A stretch of DNA of 64,000 bases from Corythucha ciliata (GCA_038030265.1 CM075938.1:18143009-18207008); one strand, 5' to 3'; counted from the first letter of the stretch, positions 33,241-46,100 are shown. Made by a program: numbers and translations. Notes: generated from the sequence alone by a model not told the origin.

Positions 33241-35030
33241 AATGCAGCTTATGTCGTTTTCCGTTCGTCAAAAACTCCATCCATTAATTTTTGATTGACG
33301 TTTGCAGTTACGGGCTGCTCCCCCGGCCCCCTCGCCAGCACACTACGTCATCAATGTTGCTCCCCACTTCACCACCCTGAAGGCGGCTCGGTCGCAATTA
33401 TTTCCATTGTCTTCAATTTATTTTATTGACCCGGGACATATTATAAGACTCAAGGGGAAAAAAGAAACACTTTTGAAATAAAAAAACCGTGAATTCAAGG
33501 TGAATCATGTCTTAAATAATTATGTATTTCTTTAACGGTAACCCTTTTGAAATGGAAACTTCAGCGGCTTCTCGTTCGTGCGCCACTTCGTTCATGTTTG
33601 GAGGGACACCTTTCACTCACAATTTCAATTTTTGAATTATTTTTCAACTAACAGTTTTTCTCGGTTAGCCGATGCCATAAGGTCCTAATGTTTCCATTCT
33701 ACTTTTTGGTGCGGCGACGTAGTGAAGGATGTATATCAGTAGGAAATCAATAGTTATATTGTCCTCTTCACTTTTTTTATTTCATTTTAAATTAATTTTT
33801 TAATTTCTCCTTCAACAGTTGATGAATACGCGATAGTATGTCAAGACACTAAAAACGACTCAAAACTCAATAATGAAGAAATAAATTGCTGCAGTAATTG
33901 TTTTCTCAATGCAATATTAAAATCTTAATAATTTGAATAAATTAGTCCTCCAATTTTTCAACTATCCCAACGTCAAATAACCGTTACTCTGATCTAATTT
34001 ATGTTGTAATGCAAATTAATGCATCGAAATTTAACAATAAAATTCAGACCACGATCCAAATTTCACTCGCAATCAACTCCTTTCTGTATCGCATGGCGAC
34101 TTGACGGTTTACGTTAAACGAAACACAATGCAAATTTATTAGTCAACGGTCTCATAAATGATAACTACGCTCTAGAATGAATGCTCTTGTACCTCGGCCC
34201 TTCAACCGTAGAAGCCCTACATTTTTAGGTTTTTATCGCTGTAAACAATCAACACGCTTATAAGCGAAAATCGCGGCGATTCCCGATCACGCAGGACGGC
34301 GCCTAAGAGAATACTCCTTCATCGGCTTGCAGCGTGATTAAATGCGTATCCCTAATTTTTTCCTTACTTTTTTTTCAGATTACGTACATTTTCGTAGATC
34401 AGTTACATTAGATCAAATGGTATGTCACAAATTCTCCACAGAAATCTCCACAAATTACACAGTGCCTGGGTTCGATTCTGGAAGAAACTTTTTTTTTTCT
34501 TTTTTTTGGTTCTCCCTTTTTGGCCCACCTCAGGATTTTTTTACTGAACACTCATTAGACTGTAGGCAAATCAAAAGAAAGAGACTGCACAAAATACAAT
34601 GGCAATGGAATTTTTTGGTAATTGGGTGGTCCAGTGAGGCATAGCGTTAATTTAATAGCTCCCCTCCACCGAGAACTCCCCTGCCATATCAACGGATTTG
34701 GTTCACTAGGGTCTCATACGAAAGCGCGTTCATTTCTCATTACTCGAGTCAATTTTGGGGGCAATTGCAGCAACAGCCGTGCGTTAGCGAATTTTCAACA
34801 AATTCAACCCCCTCTTTCACACCCTTCCCGTGGAACGATTCACCTGGATCACGAACTCGTCCGAGATATTCACGCTATTGATTTTTAGGCCAAATTTGGG
34901 TGCCCTAAGTCAGAAATGGCGACCGTGATCGTGCTAATAAGCGAGGGTATATATATATAAATTATATATATAGCAAATCGAACCGACCTCGGATTCGTGT
35001 TCTAGTGGTTCTGAAACGTGAAAAAAAAGT
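33241..35030. other. AT-rich spacer between LINE RT and LINE endonuclease fragments
   Basis: No LINE-like coding sequence was found here. It contains an AT palindrome (34949-34971, alternating ta), a weak 41-nt exon-like island at 34379-34419 with good splice sites, and a tRNA B-box-like phrase (gggttcgattctgg near 34457) that may be a SINE relic. Confidence 0.4.
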
Positions 35031-35034
35031 ATCA

Positions 35035-35399
35035 CAACCCATATGTGCGACCATCAGGGCGAGACCAATAGTGCATTTTTAAATGAAATGCACTAAAATC
35101 ACTTTTTTGAAGAATATTTTGAACAACTTCGAGGGTAGCACTTCTAATATCTCTCTTACAAATTATAGTTTGTGGTTTTAAGAATTTATTCTGAACTTTA
35201 TAAGTTAAGTTGCTGTTTGGGCATAATGATCAGACAGACAAGGATTCACTTGAGTTACATAGATTTCTTTAAAATTAAAATTCACAAAAATATTATCTAA
35301 AGTATTATCCCCTCTCGTATGGTCTCTCACACACCGATTGTAGCTAAGGGATACGATATCTGGCGGCGTGTCAGAGAAACATTGAGTCCGGTACTCATT
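35035..35399 (-). pseudogene. LINE AP-endonuclease C-terminal fragment, frameshifted
   Basis: Minus-strand translation from 35399 reads ANRLNEYRTQCFSD, then DHTRGDNTLDNIFVNFNFK and VNPCLSDHYAQ. This matches the end of the LINE APE-type endonuclease (known pattern: TR..N.LDNIF.N then LSDH.A), including the catalytic S-D-H triad. A TAA at 35205-35207 ends this frame; the following linker (RDIRSATLEVVQNILQ) continues in another frame to about 35035. The open frame also runs back into the arm of the adjacent foldback. It has the same orientation as, and a similar style to, the RT fragment 2 kb away, so both may come from one element split by an insertion, or from two copies. Confidence 0.6.
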
Positions 35400-35668
35400 A
35401 AGTCTGTTCGCGAAAAAAAAGTGTAGTGAAGTGCAGGGCAGAACACAAACAGCCGTGTTACCTTCTCTGTAACCTAAAGCCCCCTCTCACCATCCCTTTT
35501 CAACGTCCATCTTTACACCAGCCTGCAGGCTGCAGGTTGGTGCAGGCTGGTGTAAAGATGGTTATATGGAAGGGAGGGTGAGAGGGGGCTTTAGGTTACA
35601 GAGAAGGTAACACGGCTGTTTGTGTTCTGCCCTGCACTACACTACACTTTTTTTTCGCGAACAGACTT
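35400..35668. repeat. Foldback, ~128-bp arms with 13-bp loop
   Basis: The left arm 35400-35527 and reverse-complemented right arm 35541-35668 are about 93-95% identical, with a loop at 35528-35540. The arms contain ttcgcgaaaaaaaagtgtag, cagaacacaaacagccgtg and taaagccccctctcacc. The outer border of the left arm coincides with the start of the LINE endonuclease fragment, and the endonuclease frame stays open for about 35 codons into it. An inverted duplication formed during LINE insertion is therefore possible, as is a separate MITE. Confidence 0.8.
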
Positions 35669-36055
35669 CATGTGATTTGTTGTTGTCGTTTGACAACAAA
35701 CTACAACAAAGGTTTTCTACAATGAGGAAGTTCACATATCAAAAATGTTGGTCAGTGACACTTTTTTACTGTGAACTACGACTAAATTATCCAACGGTGA
35801 CGAGGAGGCCTCGATATTGTACCTTTGGCATCACCGAATCAAGAAAACAAGACGGTTATGCGGGTGCGCAGTACACCCGTACAGAAACTTTCACTGTCGG
35901 CTATTTTTTGGAGCAAGAAAACTCGAAAATACAGATTCAAAAACGTTTTCGACCATTTTGCTGAACCCGTGCCGTTCTCTGAGCACTAAAATGAAACGGT
36001 GAGCTGGTGAGTACCAATAAAGAAATGATAAGGCGCTCGTCGGATATCTCTCAAG

Positions 36056-36225
36056 GGTGAATCCAGAGAAAACTGCTGTGTCTTCGGTTGCTCTTCCCGT
36101 CGTAACCGAGACACCACATTGTCATTTTATTGTTTCCCAAAAATTGAGGGTTCAACGGTGTCAGCTATCAATTAGCCCAGTGTTGGGAGAAAGTCGACCG
36201 CCGAAAGGCTTGGGAGCTTGCTTGA
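36056..36225 (+). pseudogene. THAP zinc-finger fragment, broken
   Basis: The frame starting near 36056 reads ENCCVFGCSSRRNR followed by LSFYCFPK. This is the N-terminal half of a THAP DNA-binding domain (known signature: C-x(2-4)-C at the start and an F-x-x-FP block). A TAG at 36173-36175 ends the frame. The expected helix continues in another frame as CWEKVDRRKAWELA, which implies a frameshift near 36155. The second half of the C2CH finger (C-x2-H) is not seen. THAP fingers occur in P-element-type transposases and in host genes derived from them; which applies here is unknown. Confidence 0.6.
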
Positions 36226-36599
36226 TGTTTGAGTAAAAATGTATCAGAAGCCACGTTCTTCTGTTCTCGTCACTTTAGGCCAACTGACTCCTTTTTTCCG
36301 TCTTTTTTTTACGTGGTTACGGACGTTGACCACGAAAAAACAATTTAAAAAAACACAAAACTTGTTATCATTTAACATATGTAGGGAGTACCGGTTTCAT
36401 TAACACACGACGCTAGTGATAGCTACAATCGCCAATAATTAAATCAATCAGAAATAAAAATAAATGAAATAAAAAATTAAATGGCATCCTTTTACAACAA
36501 ACCAATGAAAAAAAAAAAAGCTCAGCTGCCTTTGATTGATTCCAGGCGGCCTCGTAGGAAAAATAACTCATTTTGGTATTAATTGGTACATTCTACCAA

Positions 36600-36880
36600 T
36601 TTGCGGACAAATTAATAAAATTGGCTTTTGAAGGAGCCAAATCCAAGCCATTTGGTTATGGAAGAGCTAAGATCGGGCGACATTGAGGTTTGAAAGAGCC
36701 AAACCCACGAACCCCCGGAATTGGGGTTTTAAAAGAGCAAAATTGCCGGAAATTTGGATTTGATGGAGACAAATACAAAGATTTTCCGTTTGGAAATCCG
36801 TGTAACTGGCGTTTGTAACATCCAAAATAACAAAATTTGGCTTTTTGAGTTACCCAAGTTCATAAATTTGGGTTTTGAAA
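36600..36880 (+). repeat. Degenerate array, family F1
   Basis: Units such as ttttgaaggagccaaatcc and ggttttaaaagagcaaaattg repeat with strong divergence. Confidence 0.6.
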
Positions 36881-37710
36881 AAGATACCTAAATTAGCTTT
36901 CGACTTAATTAATAGTATAAGTGGGGGGGGGGGAGGGGGAAGTGTGAGAATAATTTTAACACCGCCCCTGTCCGGTCCACCCTTTTATAATACCTTTTCC
37001 ATCTTTCATCACAAGAAAACTTACGAGATTACTTTGCAACAAGAAAAAAAAGACTGTGTTGATAGTGAGAGAGGTACCTAGCCAAAAGAGAAATATCGTC
37101 AAACTTGTTTCACAAAAATGATAAAAGCCCTGTCAGTGATGCAAAATTATGAGCTGCTCCTACAGAGAAAAAATTGTCTGTTCTCGCTCGGCGCGGTAAT
37201 TAATTTTTACTAAATTTGCGGAAACAGGGGCACGTGATATTTTTTCCAAGTTTAACCACAATAAATGGTTCCGATCTCCCTGTCCCCCCCCCCAATCTAT
37301 CACCTTTCCGTGGCACATTAATTCCGCGTGTGCGTTATTTTTATTTTGTAATCAACCCAAGGAATTGACAAGGTGATTTAAGTTTCGAAAAACATTATGG
37401 AATCAAGATAGAACTGGTAATTATTTTTATCCCCAATGTCCAATCTTCTCAATAAATTATTCCTTCATATTCAGGTAAGATAATATCTTAATCCTTAAGG
37501 AAATCAAGCATTTTATTAAGGCCATGGAGTCATTTAAAACTTGAATCGAAAGTTTATTAATATCTGGTTGTAAAATTCGATTAAGATTTTTTTTCAAATT
37601 ACGCTCACGAGGCTCTCACGTAAGAAAATAATTGCTACGACGCGCATATCAAACCCCGAGGAAAACGATTTCCTTATTAACGCTTCGATCGCCCGTTATT
37701 TTCACTAAAA

Positions 37711-37803
37711 ATGGTTAATGAGACGGATCTACTACAGGAGAAACGGACGGAGCGCCGTGATGAAGCGGTGGCCTGTGACAGTTGTTCAAGATTCTTAAAG
37801 TGA
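37711..37803 (+). CDS. Exon-like ORF ending at a GTGAGA donor
   Basis: An ATG in a good context (aaaaATGG) opens 30 codons rich in charged residues, MVNETDLLQEKRTERRDE, then ACDSCSRFLK. The last codons overlap a plausible donor (AA|GTGAGA at 37800), so the TGA stop might be intronic. The CxxC could start a zinc finger. No partner exon was identified with confidence. It lies 270 bp upstream of another exon-like frame. Confidence 0.2.
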   Translation: MVNETDLLQEKRTERRDEAVACDSCSRFLK

Positions 37804-38073
37804 GATTACACGACAAGAAGCAATAGGTGTGGGGGGGGGAGTATAGAAAGGCGATACACAACATGGGCCAATTCACATCTCGGCTACTGCTTAATTAAAC
37901 CAGATTTATGTGAAGGAGCCTCCTTCTTTTCTTTTTTTTAAACTTCACATCTTGACCAAACACCCCCTCCCCTCCAACAACCACCTGGTTCATCATTAGT
38001 GGTCAAGCGGGTGTGAATGTGGTGGAGTGTTGGAGGGGGGAGAGATGTAAGCCCGCCTACGCCCCTGCGGTAA

Positions 38074-38884
38074 ATGGATCGTTTGGAGGAGTTTTTCGAA
38101 GGCTTGTTTGGTGCTAATGATGACCACGGTTGGTACGACAGACGCTTCTGCGGGCTGTGTGCTCTCAGTCAGGTATACGCTTCCACTATTTTATTACTTC
38201 ATCAAACAGAAAAAAAGCCGGGGTGGTGGAGAAGGAGGGGAGGGGGTATTTCCTCAATAAATTGAATGAAAAACACGTTTTTATTCAAAAGTTACGTAAC
38301 AGAAGGGACGGGGGTTTCCCAAATAGACTGACACACTCATAGTTCATTTCTAATTAGACAACCGTACTTTTTATCTGCCTTTATTCAAAGAAAAAGCTTT
38401 GAGGATAGAGGAATTCTATGATCGCGTGAAGAACGACATTCTATTTACCAGGATTATATCAATATACATACATATTTTCTTCAAGAGAAAAGTAGTTAAT
38501 GGAAGCTTGAGAGGGGCAGAAAAATACTATGCAAAAGAGAAGCTCTCTTTCTTTTACTTGAGGATAAGCTAATCCGCTATCAGATTTCCTGGAAAGAAGG
38601 GGGGGGGCATCTAGTTATAAGGCGAAGTTTGGCTTATTTTCCCGAAGCAACCCCCCTCCAACCCACTCATCACCATACTTCTTGACCCTTGAAAAGTCTA
38701 CATCTGACTTTTTTTTTGCGCTCCTTTCTACTCCGCCTCGCAATTAATGTTTCTTATCTCACGAAGCGATAACTTGATTTGTGAGGTTTTCCAGAAAACA
38801 AACACTGATAAACTTTTTTCCCCCTTTTTTTTCAGGATTTCCCTGCCGAGCATTTTACTCCGGAACAAATTAAACATGGCTGAT
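38074..38884 (+). CDS. Candidate two-exon small gene, unknown protein
   Basis: Exon 1 (38074-38172) starts with aaATGG and encodes 33 residues beginning MDRLEEFFEGLFGAND and ending RRFCGLCALSQ, followed by CAG|GTATAC. A strong acceptor (T-rich tract plus CAG, exon starting 38837) joins in phase to DFPAEHFTPEQIKHG and a stop at 38884. The product would be 48 residues. The splice joint and acidic, low-bias composition favour a gene. Against it, all three frames are open across exon 1 and the product matches nothing I recognise. The 664-bp intron holds the C/G-rich 38.2-38.8 kb stretch. Confidence 0.25.
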
Positions 38885-38899
38885 CGTTATTGCGTTGGT

Positions 38900-40500
38900 T
38901 AAGGAATGAATGGTGCTGGGGATAAAATGAAAATATTGGTCGTTAGCACCAATTTTTTCAACCCCCGTGCAAACCCAAGCCCCTAGGACTGAGTCCAAGT
39001 ATATACAGAGATGGTATAAAGGTAAACTCTCCCCTGCAAGCGTTCGTTTGACGCAACAATGACTCGAAGAGCACCCCCCGCTCACCACTACCACCAACCC
39101 GTCACCAGTTGCTACAAACTGTTTTTTCAGCCTCAAATGCAAATAGCTCGTTACTTGGTATAGTGGGTTTTATTTTCCCACAGACTGCCATTTCTACTGT
39201 CAACACTTCTACAGTTTTCTTGCAGGTAGTAGTTTCTTCGCGGAGGACGACAAAAAAAAAACTGCTTTTCTCACGACTTCGCGTTTTCAAATACGAGGCG
39301 GAGGTGAGGGAGGGATCTTAAATAGCAAGAAACTTACTGAGAACCAAGACAGAAAAAAAAAGTGGTAAGACCTTAAATATTTGTTTCCAGGGGGTCCTTT
39401 CAGCAGGTTTACCATAAAGACTACGATGGGCTAAGATGGTCGAAGACCGAGGGTCGGCAGCAAGTTTTAAGGGTTTGCCAAGACAGAGGTGTTGAAGATT
39501 GTGAATGGGTGAGGGAGGGGTGAATTCTAAGATGGCGGGGGGTGGGCAAGTGATGTATATAACGGTTATCTACGCTGACTTAGAGGATGTTGGAGTGAGG
39601 TAAAGGGAGGGGTGGCGGTGTCGAAAGAGGTATGAGTTGAGGACTAGCCTTCCCCTCCCATGGATATTCAAATATTCCTTCCTCCTTTGGCTTGACCCGA
39701 TAAGCCGCGGCTGTTCTGTGCAGATAAAATGGGCCTTGCCTCGTGGAGCTCTAAGATAGCCCACCCTATCTCCAAGAAGCCACCCCCGCCTCCACCAACC
39801 ACTCTTCATCTCATCAGCTTCGCCGAAGCCGCCTCCGAGATCGTTTCACTCTGTGTGCCACCATCCTCTTCTCTTCACTACCACGCTTTCCTTGGGTCAT
39901 AGACAGGGGGAACTAAGGGAGGGGGTGCACTTGTCAGAGAGAATTCTCGCCCCCAACTCCTATACACTAACCCCCCCCCCACCCTGCACATCATCATCCT
40001 CTTTCTAAAATTAAATCAAGATCCTGCGATCGGCAGATAAGGCTTACCAAGTCTCCTTACTTCGCGTCCTCCAGCCACCCTCTCCACCATACCCACCACT
40101 GCTTTCTGTCCTCAGAGAACGAGCTTTTCGTCTAATTGTACTTTGCCTTCCACCTTAAATTAATACTGATTTATTAGAAGGATTGAGAGAAGGGATGACG
40201 GGGAGGGGGAGACCCAGAGAATCTATCTCAGTGTACGCGCTCAGAATACGATTTACTTTTTAGGATAATATTAATTGCTCTTGGTCGCTTGATTTATCCC
40301 CCTTTCCAGTCGTATTCACCCCCTTTGGCTTAGAAGTTTGTTGTTTTCTTTTTCAGTAAAACCATCTTCAGAGCGTGATATTAAACCAATTCTGATTACA
40401 CCGGTTATTCCATCGAATTTGGCTCTCTGGGGATGGGAGAAAGCTTTACAGGCAGAGAAATCGTCAGTTTTTGAACTACGACTCTTGAAGGGGGGGGGGA
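38900..40500. other. Non-coding stretch without recognisable genes
   Basis: Purine/pyrimidine-rich DNA with C10 at 39971-39980 and G10 at 40490-40499. T-tract plus CAG acceptor-like sites (39111-39128, 39213-39225) occur without matching exons. Confidence 0.4.
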
Positions 40501-40534
40501 TCGTTAGACTCTTATACTCTTACACGTTAAACTC

Positions 40535-40701
40535 TTACACGTGAGAGTAAATCTTGAGAGTTGAACTCTCTGAGAGCGCCAGGACTGCCAGGAACGGGCA
40601 GCCGGCAGGACCAGAGAGTTCTCCTTCCCCCCGCCTCCTGTATACCCGTATACCTGGCACTCTCAGTGAGTTCAACTCTCGAGATTTATTCTCACGTGTA
40701 A
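40535..40701. mobile_element. 167-bp MITE with ~46-bp TIRs
   Basis: The left ttacacgtgagagtaaatct region (40535-40580) and the reverse complement of 40656-40701 agree at about 42 of 46 positions, including gagagttgaactc and tgagag(c/t)gcc. The GC-rich interior includes cccccgcctcc. A partial extra copy of cttacacgt lies just outside the left end. Confidence 0.7.
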
Positions 40702-41689
40702 TAGCACCATTAGAGGTTCATTTAGTGCGAAAGGCATTGATTTTGTTCACGTTTTAAAAATGTTTGTTTACCCTACCGGACCTGCCGCCTGGAACCCCAC
40801 CATTGCAGCGTCCGCAATGACGTACAATTATACAGCTGGCAGTCACACCAAAGGGGGTCGGCATTTTGCCATACTGTATTCCAACGCTGTCAGTCCCTTA
40901 GGAGCGTTTTGGCCGAGGACAGCTGAATTCCACCAGTTTAAGAATCTTCTGGGGACTCATAAACAAACGCAGGTACGAAAGGGTCCAAAATCGTAACCAT
41001 CACCCACTTAACTCATGGCCCTAAGCGATTTAATGGCCAAGGATTGAAATGGACAAAACAATAATTGCGTTTCTTTGGGGTTTTCGGCTCAGAGAATCAT
41101 AAAACCGAAACGGATTAATGTTATAATTTTTAGGGTTTTGGCTTTATTTTGACTATATAAAACTAATAATATTAAAAACTAAAACGGATTTTCGTTCAGA
41201 CGGAGCTATGGAAAGGGTCCTCCCCTTCTGATTCCAGATATTTTGGGCCGCTTTCAGGGGGATTAATACCTCGTGATCGACCGTACTTGAGCCCAAGCAA
41301 AAGTCTCGAAACAGGTGGACCTCGGTCGGGGAAATCAGCAAAAACCAACGATATCGCGAAACGTATACATTTTCACCCTCTTAAAAGGACACTGACGCCG
41401 CCCCCATGGGTGCAATTGAGCCGGAGCTAGATGCGACCTGCAACTGGCCAATGTCCGGTTCAAATCGAAAACCTTTGAAAAAATGTCCCAAAAAGCGCAA
41501 AAATTGCCCACGAAACTCCTAGACGATTTCCGCAAAAATGGTCAAATATTAAAATTTGACGAAACTAGCGTGTAGGGGTTTCACGCCTCGAGAGTTAGGA
41601 AAATAGTAACGGATTTTCTTCTAGATGAGTCAAAATTCGGACATTATTTGCCTCTTTGGCACAGTTTCAGGCACTCCGCTCCGGTCAGT

Positions 41690-42450
41690 CGTGAACTGCC
41701 CTGGAAGTGCAATGAAATGGACAGACTGATGGTTCGGTCCATGGAAAATGGCTAAACCGACGATTCACGCCCTAAAAACGGCCAAACTGGTTATTCATTC
41801 GACAGGCGAATTTAAAAGTGACCAACAAGACCACTCGTGCCTTACATATAGTGTAACTGACGATTCGCACCTTGAAAATGGCTGAACTGAAATTCATACC
41901 CTTTAAAACTTCATGCAAAAACGGCAATTCACCACAAAAAAAGGCCAAACTCACCATTCACACCCTAAAGATAGAACAACATACGATTCGTGCCTTAAAA
42001 AAGTGCTAAACTGACTATCCACAACACACACACAGACAAAATTCCTAAACTGGCTACTAGCACCCTCAACGGATTGATCAACAATGCGCGCCCTGAGTGA
42101 ACCGACCATATTCCGTTCCCGTCCTGAACAGGGTCATCTCCACGTTACCAACTGATCGCCCCCCCCCCCATCCCTAGCACAAGTTGTTATATTTCACCCT
42201 TTTGTTTTGATTGGTAACACGTACCCCAAAAATGGGTAAGCTGACTACTCACGCCCCATATTAAACGCCATGAATCGTCCTAAGATTATCCAAACTCAAT
42301 GTTTGCTCAATAAAAATGCCTACACAGACAATTCGTGCCCTGAAAATGGCGAAACTGACCCCTCGCTCCCTCAAAAATCGCTTGGCCGGCGATTCACGCC
42401 TTGCAAATTGACAAAACTGATGATTCACGACGCGACGATTTGTATTCAAG
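41690..42450 (-). repeat. Degenerate array, family F4
   Basis: Units follow 'gcaccctgaaaatggccaaactgacgattca' with much divergence (about 30 bp). In reverse complement they are the array at 50.36-51.8 kb. The preceding 41.1-41.6 kb belongs to the dispersed repeat also seen near 15.9 kb. Confidence 0.65.
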
Positions 42451-42719
42451 TAAACATTTGTGTGCCGTTTCCAGGAACGTTGGGTGTGTCATTCCAACGT
42501 CCAACGGTTCTGTAGCTAGGTCACCTGTTAACTGTTTGGTGAAAAAGTGCGTTGTATGCTAAAAAAAAAAAGTTAAAATATCGTACGTCATATGATTCCG
42601 CCCGTCGGTCACACTATTTCGGTGCAGTGGCGAATCTACACGTATACCGGGGCCCTTATAGGCGGAAATCTCTATGAGGTCCCTTCGCCTCCAAAATAAA
42701 CCAGAAATAACTTTCACGG

Positions 42720-43180
42720 AGTAGAATTAAATAACGGCTTTTTCTGAATTTCAGCCGCGAACAGACGCATTCTCGTAGCTTCTCAGTCGTAGCTAACCAC
42801 GACGAGCGAGTAATCACTTTTGCTTCATTTTAGCCGTTAATGAGCGCTTTTTTCCAATTTTATCCGCGAGAATTGGCGCTTCTAGCCATGAAATAGCGTT
42901 TTTTTAAATTTTCGCCGCAAAGTCATGGATTAGCACTTTTTCACAATTTTAGTCCCGAAGTTTCCTAATACAAAAATCGCGAACTCGCCGTGAATTGACT
43001 CTTTTTTCTTTTCTTTAACCGTGGACCTGCGCCAAGAACAGCACAGAGCGTGTTTTTTTTATTATTATTTTAGCCTTACACCGCTCTTTTGGTCTGGAAG
43101 TTGCATCGATAAGTTAGCACAATTTCCCAACTTTAGCTACGACTTTTTCACAAATGACGCTTTTTCTACATTTTAATGCG
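42720..43180 (+). repeat. Degenerate array, family F2
   Basis: Units such as ttttagccgttaatgagcgc and ttatccgcgagaattggcgc match the arrays at 9.75 and 26.1 kb. Confidence 0.55.
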
Positions 43181-43199
43181 TTTACTCAGTACTAGCCCC

Positions 43200-46100
43200 A
43201 TGAACAGCACATTGGTACGCCGTCTCAATCTGGGCCCTACAGAAACTGTGCGGGGACCAACATAAAGAAAAATCGTCCAAAACTAATGACAAGCCATAAC
43301 GGGCCGCATTTTTGGCTCTGGAAAAAATAGTCCAAATACCTGTCACTTATAAGCTCCTCTTACTTATAAGCCACTTATAAGCACCTCAGCGGTTATGCCA
43401 AAAATGGGTCAAATTCCTAGATTCAAATCCGAATCTTGGACTGCATCGAATATTCAGCCACAGAGACTGCTGAACAACTGCAACACCCCTCACCTCATGG
43501 TCGTAAAAACGTGTTCCCACCCCCCCTACCATTCAGGTTGAGCGCCTATCCAAGCCACCAATTTCAACATCTGATTTTTGCAGATGAGTGATGTGACAGT
43601 CTCACTACGCAACGGTCTCACTTGGTGGCACAATTTTGCCTTCAAAGCCGACCGAACATTCAGATTCTGAGGGGTAAATTCGGTATTTTCTGAGTTATCA
43701 TTGATATTTTTCGTGTCAGTTTGTGATTTTCTAAAAGTGAAATGCGATAAGGCCCTTTCCGTACTCATATGATAATTATTTAGCCCGTAAAATCGAGTTG
43801 ATGAGGTCATTATTAGCGGCAGATAATATTTATGGCCTTAATTGTCATCAACAGTAACCGGCCCAGTTATATCTGGGCTACAAAATCCGGTTTTTCGGTT
43901 GAACATCTCGATTTTTCCGCCTGCGTCTTTCCATGGGATAGGAGAGAGAGAGAGAAAAAAACAGTGAAGAACGACTGAAATTCATTCGGAAGAATGTACC
44001 ATAAAAAAATTGACCTTCATGTCACCTCTCTCCTCACAAGATCGCAAAAGACCATTATTCACCCTTCAGACATTTTTTGATCTTATCTCTGAGCTCCGCT
44101 AATATAAGATTATACAAGGTTGAGTAAATTTGTTATTATAAAAAAATAATAAAAAACAAAACAATAAGGGGTGACTTATCTGATGTTGGAAGAAAACATT
44201 TCTTCGACGATAATAATTGCAACAACATTTTTTCTACAGACATTTGTTCTATAGTAGACCTACAGGTTTCTGTTTTGAGCCTTGCCTTGGAAATCCTCCC
44301 AAATCACATAAATTATTTTTTTACTGTGCCCACACTATAAGCACATGAGTGCGACTTATGGTGATGAAAACATGCGGCAGCTAATTCGCGCGGGTATTGT
44401 ATATTCTTGCAGAAACGAAGAATCAATTATAATAAGGATATTCACATCAACCATCGTAGTGTGTGTAGTTTTGTACTTGCGTTGTCGCTAAGGTGTGTAT
44501 CAGTCTGCAAACAGTACGAAAGTTAACGTGAATACCCCTAATATTTTTGAATATTTCAGCAATCACAATATATTTCCCAACCAATTAAATTTGTCTCACA
44601 TTTCCAAGTTTTGGAAGTAATTTTTGTCGGGCAATGCGCCCAGACGCATTTCACACCGAGAAAGTGCAGTGGGGGATGACATGGGAAAGTTGTTGGTTTG
44701 TGTGTGTTCGCCCACCACACTACACCTAATATTCACCTGCTGTAATCAAAGATCGTAGCAGCGGACTATTTCGAAGCACAGTAATGCCCTTCAGAGAGAC
44801 TAAAAGGGGTCGTAATTTGTAAAAGGGTGAGATATAAATCTATTTAATGCTTTGATGATAGTGCGATGACGCTGATGATGGAATGTATGGCGAGGGGTTG
44901 GTTTCCAGAGATAGTGCACTAGGTATTATTGGCAAAAGGATAAAGTTTAAAACATTGCGTTGCAGGGAGAGGGGCAAATTGTGTGTGGTTATGCGATTGT
45001 CGATAAATAATGCGAGCGTTGAGGAAGTCTATTAATAGTGCGCACTTTTCTTTTTCATTTTAAATAAAATAAAAACGTAAAAGTCGCGCATACGAGCCGC
45101 GTTTCTTATACGAGTACGAGGACACCTCGACAGAATAAATTGCGAAACGGTTTGTGAAACTGAAACTAGTTACAAAAATTAAATAAGATTTACCGTCAAG
45201 ACGAGATAAAACCCGAAGAATGTGTCCCCCACCCACTCTCCTCACCATTGGCCCATCGCTAACACTTCGCGCGACACCCTCAACCGGCTTAATTGCGCAC
45301 ACTTTGATTGTGCTCTCTTCCTATCTAAGCGAAACAAGGCGCGTCTTCTTGGGTTTCACATGCCTTGTACACTTCTTAGTCCTTGTCACCTGTTTACACG
45401 ATGGAAACTCTTAAGGCTCCACCCCACACCCCGTGCGACGCGGCTACCATCCATAATCCATTGAAACAGGCCGGCTCTATGCCACCCTTTCCATCCACCA
45501 CTACTACAACACCAGCCAACAGGACTGGAGTGCGAGTTTTAGATAAGGCGGAGTCGAAGAAAAACGTTATCTGTCAGAAAGCACAACATTGCCATTACAT
45601 TAATGCATTCGTTGACCCGAAAGATTTAAACTTCGGGACGTTTGATTTGTGGCACTCTTGAATAGGATGCGATAGAAAAAGAGGAAGAGGGCCAGGGGAG
45701 TCATTATTCCATAAAGCGCAACTTTTCACACTCATGCAAGTAACAGGAAACTTTCGTGTAAGTTCCTTGCTGCGCTATATTTTTCCAAGAGAATAGTGAG
45801 GTCGTATTCCACATACGTGCTATGACCGTATTTGTCGAAAGTAATCCCAAAACTCGTAACGAATTAACCTTTACACCGTTGAAAAAAATGTGAGAGCGCT
45901 CCACCAATAATTTTAGTTTTTTCTCTCTTGTCAACGCTAACGTGCTATAGCAACACTACAAAGATAACACGAATAACGCCCTAACTTCCGTCATAGTTCG
46001 CGGAACAAGAAATAAAGCGAACTGTTTAAACTTGCGGTGCAGCACTCCTTCAGGTACAAACCCCCCCCCCCACTATACTATTCCCCGGCAAACAATCCAT

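Noticed and set aside
34379..34500. 41-nt microexon-like island and a tRNA B-box-like gggttcgattctgg phrase
   Set aside because: The splice sites are good but the island is tiny and has no partners; no convincing A box or cloverleaf, so neither an exon nor a tRNA/SINE is claimed.
35620..35964. 114-codon plus-strand frame
   Set aside because: Its first third lies in the foldback arm; the rest matches nothing recognisable.
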